Of a DNA stretch of 64,000 nt, positions 15,890 to 23,252 are shown one piece after another. A model generated the notes under the pieces. That model made no database searches. It was given only the letters and a program-made list of their open reading frames with translations, and was not told the origin of the DNA. Source of the DNA: Acidimicrobiales bacterium (lineage in GTDB: Bacteria; Actinomycetota; Acidimicrobiia; Acidimicrobiales; AC-14); the NCBI GenBank assembly GCA_025463925.1, contig JAODBK010000055.1:1-64000 (forward strand), in the 5' to 3' direction. A program made the translations under genes and the position numbers. Numbering within the stretch: the first letter of the stretch is position 1; each line of letters starts with the position of its first letter.

Positions 15890-16457
15890 TCAAGCCGTAA
15901 CTTGCGTGGGCCGGTATCGCAGGACGACCGCCCCCGACCGGAACTCATGGCGATCCACGAGCTCGAGCTGGATGCGCTCGCGCAGACCAGCGAGCAACGT
16001 CGGTCCGTGTCCGGCAAGGACCGGCTGCACAACGAACGCGTACTCGTCGATCAGTCCCAGATCTGCCAACGCCACGGGGAGCGTCACGCCACCCACGAAC
16101 GCCCTCGCCTGGCTCCTGCTTGAGCCGCTGAACCGCTTGCCCCAAGTCGCCTCGCACCAGCTCGGCATTCCAATCGACCCCGCTCAGCGTGCTCGACACG
16201 ACGTACTTCTTCGCCCGGTCGATGGTCTCGGCGAACGGGATCTCCCACTCACCCATCCAGTCAGGCCACGTCCCCGTCGCCGGCTGCCGCCACGCCGACT
16301 CCATCATCTCGTAAGTCACCCGGCCGAAGAGCAGGGCATCGGCTCGTTCCATCTCATCGGTCCAGTAGCCCATCGACTCCTCGTCCGGCGGGAGCCCTGC
16401 CTCGTGATGGCAGCAGCCGTCGAGCGTGACGTTGATCGAGTATCGAAGTGGTCTCAT
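15890..16457 (-). pseudogene. Dihydrofolate-reductase-like (RibD C-terminal) protein, frameshifted
   Basis: Start ATG at 16457 with AGGGAG about nine bases before it. The first frame gives MRPLRYSINVTLDGCCHHEA, continuing through LLFGRVTYEMMESAW to LKQEPGE. The family continues with FVGGVTLPVALADLGLIDEY, which is found in another frame ending at 15890. The switch lies near 16101-16106, where a run in GAGGGCG probably gained one G. Joined, the product would be about 188 residues, normal for YfjR/RibD-C proteins of unknown substrate. It may be a real inactivation or a sequence error; a second intact member lies at 34367. Confidence 0.82.
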
Positions 16458-16990
16458 CTCGTCGCTCTCCCTTGATGCGCGCCACGAGTTCACCGGACCG
16501 TACTCAGACGACTGGCGGCGCCCCTTCTCATCGACGCCCCTATCGCATCTACTCAACACCGTCGTGGTGCGAACCAGACCGCAGACCAAGCGCGCGACCG
16601 ATTCGGCGCTCGGCGCGACGCCCTGCGGTTGACGGTCGTCATTCGGGCGCGACCAAACGCCGCTGTCGATGCGCTGGGAGCCGGCGTTTGGAGGCAGGTC
16701 GTGGCGGCGGGGCGGAGAGCGGTATTGGGGCACCCTCTCTCAAGTGACAGGATCGGGGCGGCGACGGATTCCTTTCTTGGCGGTTCGCTCGCCCCCATCG
16801 GCGTCACCGTTTCGTTCCTCTCAGCAACGCCGCGGATGAACTCGATCGGCTAGTCCAGTGGCAGAATCGCTCGGACACCAGCTCGAGATCAACGAGAACC
16901 CTGTCTGAGCTCCCTCGACCCTTGACCCCCCTTGAATCACCGTCGCGAGCCCGCCAACTCGGCCCTCTCGGGTTGTCCAAGGAGTGAGAC
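16458..16990. other. Intergenic region without recognisable gene
   Basis: 533 bp between the divergent DHFR-like pseudogene and the MDR oxidoreductase. Short open frames on both strands have no similarity I recognise and no ribosome sites. AAGGAG at 16979-16984 serves the downstream gene. Promoters for both flanking genes probably lie here, but I cannot place them. Confidence 0.5.
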
Positions 16991-17950
16991 ATGACGACGA
17001 CGCTCCCTTCCCAGATGGCTGCGCTTCTCGCTCGGGAGCAAGACCAAGCTCCTGAACGCATGAGTGTTGAAGAACGCTCGCGGCCGGAACCTGGGATCGG
17101 CGATGTCTTGATTCAGGTTGGAGCGGCGAGCTTCACTCCGACCGAGTTGCAGTGGCCGTCGACGTGGGTGGACCGCTCCGGCAGGGACCGTCGGCCGGTG
17201 ATACCCGGTCACGAAGTTTCGGGGACCGTGGTCGCCCTCGGGTATGGCACCACGGGATTTGCCGTCGGTGACGAGGTGTTTGGGCTGACCGACTGGTACC
17301 GAGACGGTTCGCTTGCTGAGTTCGTGGCAGTCGAGGCCAGAAATCTCGCCACCAAGCCCGGTTCCTTATCCCACGTCGACGCCGCGGCGTTCCCCATGAC
17401 CGCGCTTACGGCGTGGCAGGCACTCTTTGTTCACGCCGAGCTCAAAGCTGGGCAGACGGTGGTTGTCCACGGTGCGGGCGGGGGCGTGGGGACGTTGGCC
17501 GTCCAGCTTGCCGTCAGTGCGGGTGCCCGGGTGATCGGGACCGGCAGGGCCGAAGCGCGCGACCTGGTCCTCCACCTGGGGGCAGAGCAGTATCTCGACC
17601 TTGCTGACGACGCGTTGGACCAAGTGAAAGGGGTGGACGTCGTGTTCGACCTAATCGGCGGAGATGTCCTTCACCGCTCCTGGCCAATGCTTCGACCCGG
17701 CGGCTCGATCGTCTCTATCGTCGAGGCACCCAATGCCGAGCGCGCCGACGTGAACTGTCTGCTCTTCGTCGTCGAGCCGAACGGTGAACAACTGACGGAG
17801 CTGGCTCGACGCATCGACACCGAACCCCTCCGTCCAGTTGTGGGCAACGTCGGTGCTCTGTCCGACGGGCCCCGCCTTTGGGCGAAAAAGATCGCGGGTG
17901 GCATACCCGGCAAGGTCGTGCTCACCCCATCGAGCCCTGCCGTGGGGTGA
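16991..17950 (+). CDS. MDR-superfamily NADPH-dependent oxidoreductase (quinone-oxidoreductase-like)
   Basis: 319 residues with AAGGAG six bases before the ATG. The N-terminal GroES-like domain has PVIPGHEVSGTVVALG near residues 63-78; the Rossmann domain has VVVHGAGGGVGTLAVQLA near 157-174, the family nucleotide-binding motif. The cysteine and histidine ligands of zinc alcohol dehydrogenases are missing at the catalytic site, so it is the zinc-free type that reduces quinones or enones with NADPH. Substrate unknown. It appears intact, unlike most genes around it. Confidence 0.92.
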   Translation: MTTTLPSQMAALLAREQDQAPERMSVEERSRPEPGIGDVLIQVGAASFTPTELQWPSTWVDRSGRDRRPVIPGHEVSGTVVALGYGTTGFAVGDEVFGLTDWYRDGSLAEFVAVEARNLATKPGSLSHVDAAAFPMTALTAWQALFVHAELKAGQTVVVHGAGGGVGTLAVQLAVSAGARVIGTGRAEARDLVLHLGAEQYLDLADDALDQVKGVDVVFDLIGGDVLHRSWPMLRPGGSIVSIVEAPNAERADVNCLLFVVEPNGEQLTELARRIDTEPLRPVVGNVGALSDGPRLWAKKIAGGIPGKVVLTPSSPAVG

Positions 17951-17959
17951 AGTGATCGG

Positions 17960-18295
17960 TTGCGAAATGGCAGCGGACCGCCCGTCCAAGGTGCGTCCCT
18001 CACCAGCCCGCCAGGGACGCAGGAGAAGAAGATGTTCGGCGGGTTGGCGTTCCTCATCGCGGGCAACATGGCTATTGCCGCGAGCGGCCAGGGCGGCGCG
18101 CTCGTTCGTGTCGATCCCGAGCAGTCCGACCGTCTCGTCGCGACAACGCCGGCGGAGGAGGCGGTGATGCGCGGTCGCCCGATGCAGGGTTGGCTCAGCG
18201 TTGCGCCAGAAGACCTTCGGACCAAACGCCAGCTTGAGAAGTGGGTGAAGCTCAGCGCGACCTACGCATCGTCGCTGCCACCCAAGAGCAAGTAG
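17960..18295 (+). pseudogene. TfoX N-terminal-domain protein, 5' end degraded
   Basis: The core of a TfoX_N domain is clear: EKKMFGGLAFLIAGNMAIA, VRVDPEQSDRLV, MRGRPMQGWLSV and WVKLSATYASSLPPKSK to the stop at 18295. Family members begin with about 22 residues of helix (MAYDEELAERIR-like) before EKKMFGG. Here that part is replaced by unrelated residues, starting only ten bases after the MDR stop. The domain is therefore truncated or shifted in frame at its start. These proteins often accompany DHFR-like and SRPBCC genes in actinobacteria; their function is unknown. Confidence 0.65.
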
Positions 18296-18814
18296 GGCAC
18301 CGACCATGAGCCGGCCGTAGGGGACATTCGCTGTCAACAAGCGCACGAGAAGCAGGCATGCGTGGGCAGCGGTTCGGTCAGCCCTCGAGGAAGCGCTCGC
18401 GCCGTGCGCCGAAGAGGCCGTCCTGCACGCGCAGCACCATCGCCTTGTTCTCGCTCTCGTGGACCCACGGCACACGCAATCCCTGCTGCCGCCTTTCGAC
18501 CACTCCGCAAGTAGAGCCGCGCGTATCGACGCCGCGGCTTGGTCGCGCGCAGACACGGCGACGATGAGCGGCTCAGCGTCGGCGTTTGCACCCGGTCTTG
18601 GCGCCGCGCAACTCCGGGAAACACTCCCGCTTGCACTCCCGGAAGTGCTCCCGGTGGGGAAGAAATTGAACACACAGTCGGTGCCGAGGGCGACACAAAC
18701 CGCTTCTCGCTTCCTCGGGCCTTCGGCTCTACGCTCACCAAGGGATGTTCGCTTCGACGTCGCGACACTCCACGATCGACAAGACACGAGCGACGCAACC
18801 GGGAGGACACGATC
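18296..18814. other. Non-coding stretch with a 12-bp tandem repeat
   Basis: 519 bp with no supported gene. It contains four degenerate 12-bp units (18611-18658), listed separately. GGGAGG at 18801-18806 is the ribosome site of the following epoxide hydrolase. Confidence 0.5.
18611..18658. repeat. Degenerate 12-bp tandem repeat, copy A
   Basis: Four units in register, each close to ACTCCCGGAAAC: ACTCCGGGAAAC, ACTCCCGCTTGC, ACTCCCGGAAGT, GCTCCCGGTGGG. The same unit recurs three times at 20132-20167, on the other side of the epoxide hydrolase pseudogene. Function unknown. Confidence 0.75.
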
Positions 18815-20021
18815 ATGAGCGACACCACGACCGCGAGCGCACAGACCGGCGTCCGCCCGTTCCGAATCGAGGTTCCTGAGCGCGAGATCGAGGAACTGCT
18901 CCGCCGCATCGACTCGCTGGCCGACCAGGGAACTCGTCGCCGATCGCTCGCAGGGTGTGCAGTTGGCGGCGATACAGGAGCTCGCCCGCTACTGGGCGAC
19001 CGAATACGACTGGCGAAGGTGCGAGGCGCGCCTCAACGCGCTGCCACAGTTCAAGACCCAAATCGACGGGCTCGACATCCACTTCATCCACGTGGAATCG
19101 AAACACGAGAACGCGTTGCCGTTGATCATGACCCACGGCTGGCCGGGCTCGATCATCGAACTGCTCGAGACCATCGGCCCACTCACCGATCCGCCCACGC
19201 ACGGCGGACGCGCCGAGGACGCGTTCCACCTCGTCCTACCGTCCATCCCCGGCTACGGCTTCTCCGACGAGCCAACCGAACTCGGCTGGGGCCCCATCCG
19301 CATCGGACACGCCTGGCATGAGCTCATGCGGCGCCTCGGTTACACCCGCTACGTCGCGCAGGGCGGCGACGTGGGCTCCCAAGTCACCGACGCGATGGGC
19401 CGCCTCGCACTCGGCGGTTTGCTCGGCATCCACACCAACCTGCTCACACCCGCGCTCGGCGACGCCGAAGCCCTGAGCGCGTCGCCACCGACTGAAGAGG
19501 AGCGTGCTGCGCTCGACCAGCTCGACGCATTCCACGCGACCGGCACTGGCTACTTCGTAGAGCAAGCGACGCGCCCGGAGACGATTGGCTACGCCATGCT
19601 GGATTCACCGATCGCCCTGGCGGCCTGGATGATCGATCACGATACGGACAGCTACCAAAAGATCGCCCGCGCCTTTGTCGACAATCAACCCACGGGCAAC
19701 CTCACCCGAGAACACATCGTCGACAACATCACGCTGTATTGGTTGACAGGCACCGGGGCCTCGGCTGCGCGTTCGTATTGGGAGGAAGGACAAGAGAACG
19801 CTCGGGCGGCCGGCCAGGCACCCACGCCGGTCTCGATTCCGGTCGGCTTCACCACGTTCCCCGGAGAGATCTGGCGGACCCCGCGCAGCTGGGTCGAGCG
19901 GGTATACCCCAACGTCGACATCTACTTCAACGAGGTCGACAAGGGTGGCCACTTCGCCGCCTGGGAAGAACCGGAACTCTTCGCGGAAGAGATGCGCGCC
20001 GCGTTCAGGCCACTGCGCTAA
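18815..20021 (+). pseudogene. Epoxide hydrolase (EHN-type), frameshifted near N-terminus
   Basis: The ATG at 18815 follows GGGAGG and encodes the family start (VRPFRIEVPEREIEELLRRI), but the frame breaks at about 18908-18912. The downstream frame resumes with STRWPTRELVADRSQGVQLA and continues intact to 20021. It contains HGWPGS (oxyanion loop), the nucleophile in GGDVGS, and a C-terminal histidine in DKGGHFAAWE. The restored protein would be about 400 residues, the usual size for microsomal-type epoxide hydrolases. One small indel explains the break. A shortened protein from GTG 18957 would lack much of the EHN domain. Confidence 0.88.
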
Positions 20022-20131
20022 CCGACAACGGTCAACTAAGTGACAGAGGATGGCCTCGCGAGCGCGTCGACCTCCGCGACTTCGCCGCAACTCGTCGGAG
20101 CCTCCTGACTGCGCGCGCCGTACACCGCGTT

Positions 20132-20167
20132 ACTCCCGGAAACACTCCCGGGAGTACTCCCGCGACG
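20132..20167. repeat. Degenerate 12-bp tandem repeat, copy B
   Basis: Three units: ACTCCCGGAAAC, ACTCCCGGGAGT (a perfect palindrome by itself) and ACTCCCGCGACG. They correspond to copy A at 18611-18658 in sequence, spacing and orientation. Confidence 0.75.
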
Positions 20168-20217
20168 AGTTCCTGACGCGAAAACACCCGAGCCCATACC
20201 GACCTCGGGTGGAGAAT

Positions 20218-20231
20218 CGAACATATGTTGC
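20218..20231. promoter_or_regulatory. Possible LexA (SOS) box
   Basis: CGAACATATGTTGC fits 12 of 14 positions of the actinobacterial/Bacillus SOS operator CGAAC-N4-GTTCG. Its core AACATATGTT is a perfect 10-bp palindrome. It lies 21 bp before the ATG of the DUF2510 gene. The outer two right-hand bases deviate, so this is only a candidate. Confidence 0.4.
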
Positions 20232-20252
20232 TTGACCGGCTGGGAGGAGGCC

Positions 20253-20441
20253 ATGGCGTCGGGTCCGTCGGGCTGGTCGTGGCTAGGTGATCGCCTCGTT
20301 GGCGCGGGAGTGACGGTGATTCCGAGCGGCATCCATGACCTGGAAGCCAAGCCCGAGTGGTATCCCGATCCCTGGGGTCATGGCTACCGCTATTGGAACG
20401 GCGTCAACTGGACATCGCGCGTGCAGGCGACCATCCGATAG
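20253..20441 (+). CDS. Small DUF2510-domain protein
   Basis: 62 residues from the ATG at 20253, preceded by GGGAGGAGG. The C-terminal half matches DUF2510: WYPDPWGHGYRYWNGVNWTS, a short tryptophan-rich module usually found at the N-terminus of actinobacterial membrane proteins. Here it stands alone at the end of a tiny protein, so it may be a remnant of a longer gene or a free module. A LexA-like box lies just upstream. It converges with the MarR fragment. Confidence 0.6.
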   Translation: MASGPSGWSWLGDRLVGAGVTVIPSGIHDLEAKPEWYPDPWGHGYRYWNGVNWTSRVQATIR

Positions 20442-20521
20442 GTGCCGTACAAGGACGCCGTCGCGATCCTGTCGCTACCGGTCGCCTCGATCGGGGCTCG
20501 CGACTTCCGCGAATGTCCGGC

Positions 20522-20848
20522 TCAGCCCGCCGAGCCGTTGGACTCCCGTGCGGTAGGCCCGACGGCGGCCGCCAAACGAGCGAGAAGCCCACTGAGTTGA
20601 CGGAGCTCCGTTGCCGAGAAGCCGTCGAGCGCGGCGCCGAGGAGCGCGCCCCACGTCTCGCGCAATCGGTCTCCAACCTTGACACCCAATTCGCTGACCC
20701 GGAGCAGGGTGGCCCGACCGTCCTCGGGGTCGGCCTCGCGCTCGATGAGTCCGGACTGCTCCAGCCGTCGGACATGGCGGCTCAGCGTGGACTTGTCGAG
20801 ATCGGTGAACTCGGCGAGGTCGGACAGCCGGAGCGGCCCACGTTGCGA
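20522..20848 (-). pseudogene. MarR-family regulator, N-terminally truncated
   Basis: The winged-helix part of a MarR repressor is clear: GPLRLSDLAEFTDLDKSTLS, HVRRLEQSGLIERE, DPEDGRATLLRVSELG, then the C-terminal dimerisation helices to the stop at 20522. The usual ~40 N-terminal residues are absent. The frame is open back to 20980, but that part is the antisense of the neighbouring fragment and has no MarR similarity. Similarity stops at about 20848, where another truncated gene begins on the opposite strand, which marks a deletion or recombination join. Confidence 0.75.
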
Positions 20849-20860
20849 TCGCCAGCGACG

Positions 20861-21202
20861 ACCCTCGTCGAGATCCTCCTGTATGACGGATGTGCCGACG
20901 ACGCCTGGGATGCCGCTGTCGCGCATGGCTGCGACGACCACACGTGGCTGAGCCTCGCCCGCGCCCGCGAGGCGGGCCATCCGCTAGACGTCATTCCGAT
21001 CTATCAGCGAGCAGCCGCCTCGCTCATCGACGAAAAGAACAATCGCGGCTACCGAGCCGCGGTCGACCTGCTGGCGCGCATCGGGGCGCTCGCCCAGTCC
21101 GCAGGCGAACCGGCGCTCTTCGAGGACGTGCTCGTATCGGTGCGCTCCGAACACGGCCGCAAGCGCAATCTGATGGCTCTCATCGATGAGCGGCATTGGT
21201 AG
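20861..21202 (+). pseudogene. C-terminal fragment of a DUF6880/SWIM-associated helical-repeat protein
   Basis: About 113 residues: LVEILLYDGCADDAWDAAVA, HTWLSLARAREAGHPLDVIP, VYQRAAA-like repeats and a basic end (EHGRKRNLMALIDERHW). This is the pattern of the helical C-terminal region of large SWIM zinc-finger or DUF6880 proteins. The several hundred N-terminal residues are missing; upstream in this frame lies antisense MarR sequence. There is no sensible start codon, so it is a remnant. Confidence 0.65.
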
Positions 21203-21306
21203 CCCTCTCGTCGTTGGTGCGCCGGAGGATGCCATGCGGCGTGAGGTCAATCGTTCGTCAGGAGGCGACGGCCACGAAGGTCGAGAACGACTCTCAGTTG
21301 ACTTTC

Positions 21307-21354
21307 TGTGACGTTGTTGTGACGTATGATAAGACAAAAGCACGACGAAGTGCT
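21307..21354 (+). promoter_or_regulatory. Putative promoter/operator of the Xre-RES module
   Basis: TGTGACGT occurs twice with an 11-bp period (21307-21314 and 21318-21325), one helical turn apart. A possible -10 (TATGAT, 21325-21330) follows, then an inverted repeat AGCAC-N6-GTGCT at 21339-21354. TTGACT at 21298-21303 is a possible -35 but 21 bp from the -10. AGGAGG at 21371-21376 is the ribosome site. Repeated elements here suit autoregulation by the antitoxin, as is usual for toxin-antitoxin operons (inference). Confidence 0.5.
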
Positions 21355-21380
21355 AGTCATTCCACGGACGAGGAGGGCGA

Positions 21381-21716
21381 ATGACCTCACTTGCGAGTCT
21401 TCTCGACCATCTCTACGAGGGCGACGTCGTCGACACGACCGACGTGGCACGGGTTAGCTCCACCCATCCACGAAGCGTCGCGCGCTGGCAGGCCGAAGAG
21501 GCGAAACCTCGCCGGGAGGCTGAGGAGCGGCTCCTGGAGTTGAAGGCGGTCGTCGATCTCACCCGCAGGGTGATGAGCGATGACGCGGCCAGGCTCTGGC
21601 TGCGGTCGCCCAACCCCGACCTCGACTTCGACAAGCCCCTCGACCTGATCTCGGCCGGCAACTACCAGCGCGTAGTGGATCTCCTGCTTGCGATCGCGGA
21701 GGGCGTCACCGCCTGA
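21381..21716 (+). CDS. Xre/MbcA/ParS-family antitoxin
   Basis: 111 residues. The N-terminal helix-turn-helix part includes DTTDVARVSSTHPRSVARWQ; the C-terminal DUF2384 toxin-binding domain has NPDLDFDKPLDLISAGNYQR followed by VVDLLLAI, the signature of Xre antitoxins of RES toxins. It should repress its own promoter and block the RES active site. A clear ribosome site precedes it and the toxin gene starts 1 bp after its stop, so the pair is one operon. Confidence 0.92.
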   Translation: MTSLASLLDHLYEGDVVDTTDVARVSSTHPRSVARWQAEEAKPRREAEERLLELKAVVDLTRRVMSDDAARLWLRSPNPDLDFDKPLDLISAGNYQRVVDLLLAIAEGVTA

Positions 21717-21717
21717 C

Positions 21718-22248
21718 ATGGCGGCGTTTGATCCGCGGAGCGTCGGCCGGCTCCCAGGCACCAAGCTGGCGGCTGTTGCCTATCGGAACCAGGCTCCGGG
21801 CTTCGATCCCAGGAGCGGTGATGGAGCTCGGCGCTTCGGCGGTCGGTTCAACGGACCGCACAGCTTTCCGGTTCTCTACCTGTGCACGAGCAATTCGTGC
21901 GTCGTCGCAGAGCTGACACGACAGGCCCGCAGGCAGAACATCGACGTAGCAGATCTCCTGCCACGAGAGCTTTGGAGACTGAAAGTCAATCTGACTCGCG
22001 TTCTCGATCTGACGGACGACGACGCCTTGCATGTGATCGGCACCGAGAGAGCTGAACTCGTCCGAGATGATCAGCGGTTGACGCGCCCGATCGGCGAGGC
22101 CGCGTTTGAGCACCGCTTCCAAGCGATTCGATCGTCGTCGGCGACGGGCGTCGACGAGATCTTGGCAATCTTCCCGGCGAACCTGGCCGGCGCTCTGATC
22201 GAGACCGAGCTCGTCAGCGAATGGCGCACCATCGAAGACTTGCCATGA
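21718..22248 (+). CDS. RES-domain toxin (NAD+-degrading)
   Basis: 176 residues with the RES fold. The arginine and tyrosine region is FGGRFNGPHSFPVLYLC, followed by the glutamate in SCVVAELTRQA and a C-terminal ASANLAGALIETE-like helix (FPANLAGALIETELVSE). RES toxins such as MbcT degrade NAD+ by phosphorolysis or hydrolysis and stop growth unless bound by the Xre antitoxin. The ATG at 21718 is 1 bp after the antitoxin stop. The protein looks complete and is one of few intact genes in the decayed island. Confidence 0.92.
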   Translation: MAAFDPRSVGRLPGTKLAAVAYRNQAPGFDPRSGDGARRFGGRFNGPHSFPVLYLCTSNSCVVAELTRQARRQNIDVADLLPRELWRLKVNLTRVLDLTDDDALHVIGTERAELVRDDQRLTRPIGEAAFEHRFQAIRSSSATGVDEILAIFPANLAGALIETELVSEWRTIEDLP

Positions 22249-22276
22249 CGACCATCAACGGTTCGAGCACGCGTTG

Positions 22277-22298
22277 AGCACGCGCGACTACGCGTGCT
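22277..22298. terminator. Hairpin downstream of the RES toxin gene
   Basis: AGCACGCG (22277-22284) and CGCGTGCT (22291-22298) form a perfect 8-bp GC-rich stem with loop CGACTA, 28 bp after the toxin stop codon. There is no U-tract, common in high-GC actinobacteria, so termination is probable but not certain. Confidence 0.5.
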
Positions 22299-22435
22299 GA
22301 CGGTCACCACGTGGCAAGCGACTCGCGCGGAGCCTTCGTGAGCGGTGCCTCGTGGTCCACGGAGGTCAACGCACCGCATCGATCTCAACGAGCGCGAAGC
22401 CATGCGTTCGAGGATGGCAACAAGCGAACGGAGTC

Positions 22436-22467
22436 TTGTTTTTGAGTATTACCTACGCTATTACTCA
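22436..22467 (+). promoter_or_regulatory. Promoter with TetR-type operator, first copy
   Basis: TTGTTT (22436-22441) and TATTAC (22459-22464) are 17 bp apart and fit -35/-10 boxes; the predicted start of transcription is at or next to the ATG at 22472, so the message is probably leaderless. The spacer and -10 lie in a 25-bp imperfect palindrome, TGAGTA to TACTCA (22443-22467), symmetric at 9 of 12 pairs. The block matches 23926-23957 at 25 of 32 positions. Confidence 0.7.
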
Positions 22468-22471
22468 GCCC

Positions 22472-23248
22472 ATGAGAGGACTTCGAGGCAAGGTCATCGT
22501 GGTCGCGGGTGGAGCAGGGGGGATCGGTACGGCGACGTCCGTGCGACTCGCCGACGAGGGCGCGGCTGTCGTGGTCGGAGATCTGAACGGCGACGCGGCG
22601 CTGGAGGTCGCCGCCCGCATCGAGAAGGACGGCGGCCGTGCGATCGCATGTGAGCTCGACGTCAGCGACGACAGCTCGGCGGCGGCGGGCGTCCGGCTCG
22701 CCATCGACACCTTCGGCGGGCTCGACGGCCTTCACGCCAATGCCGCCGACATGTCCCCGGAGACGATCGGCGGCGACTCCGACATCCTCGACATCTCGCT
22801 CGACGTCTTCGACCGCACCCTCGACGTGAACCTGCGCGGCCATGTCCTGTGCACCCGCCACGCCCTCCCGCATCTCCTGGAGCGAGGCGGGGGCGCGCTC
22901 GTGTACACGAGCTCGGCGGCGGCATTCGTCGGCGAGCCGCAGCGACCGGCGTACGCCATCTCCAAGAGCGGGCTCAGCGCGCTCGTTCGGCACATCGCCT
23001 CCAAATGGGGCAAGTCCGGGATCCGGGCCAACGGCGTCGCTCCCGGGCTCGTCCTCAGCGAGGCGGCCAAGGCATCGATGGGGGATGCCGGCGATGACTT
23101 CATCGCCTATGCGCTCGGGATCACACGCAGCACCCGCCTGGGCGATCCCGACGACATCGCCGCCATGGTGGCGATGCTGTGCTCGGATGACGGCGCGTGG
23201 ATCAACGGCCAGGTGGTCAGCGTCGACGGGGGCGCAACCTTGCGGTGA
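22472..23248 (+). CDS. Short-chain dehydrogenase/reductase
   Basis: 258 residues, classical SDR. Cofactor motif VVAGGAGGIGTATSV near residues 9-23, with D at the end of strand 2 (VVVGDLNGD) favouring NAD(H). The catalytic serine is in VYTSSAAA, and the YxxxK motif is YAISK. The C-terminal GAWINGQVVSVDGG is typical. No ribosome site is present and the promoter sits directly before the ATG, so translation is probably leaderless. Convergent with the TetR gene (4-bp gap), whose operator-like sequence precedes it. Likely oxidises or reduces a hydroxyl or keto group of the cluster's substrate. Confidence 0.93.
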   Translation: MRGLRGKVIVVAGGAGGIGTATSVRLADEGAAVVVGDLNGDAALEVAARIEKDGGRAIACELDVSDDSSAAAGVRLAIDTFGGLDGLHANAADMSPETIGGDSDILDISLDVFDRTLDVNLRGHVLCTRHALPHLLERGGGALVYTSSAAAFVGEPQRPAYAISKSGLSALVRHIASKWGKSGIRANGVAPGLVLSEAAKASMGDAGDDFIAYALGITRSTRLGDPDDIAAMVAMLCSDDGAWINGQVVSVDGGATLR

Positions 23249-23252
23249 CGCG

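Noticed and set aside
15945-16105. Continuation of the first DHFR-like frame past the frameshift
   Set aside because: Arg-rich and without family similarity; the true continuation is in the frame ending at 15890.
16840-16915. tRNA-like stretch (gtccagtggcagaatcgctcggac)
   Set aside because: The D-arm-like bases do not lead to a proper anticodon stem, T arm or acceptor pairing.
22250-22440. Possible right attachment site of the island (ggttcgagcac)
   Set aside because: Only seven bases are shared with the tRNA T arm (ggttcgag); the rest of the tRNA 3' end does not match.
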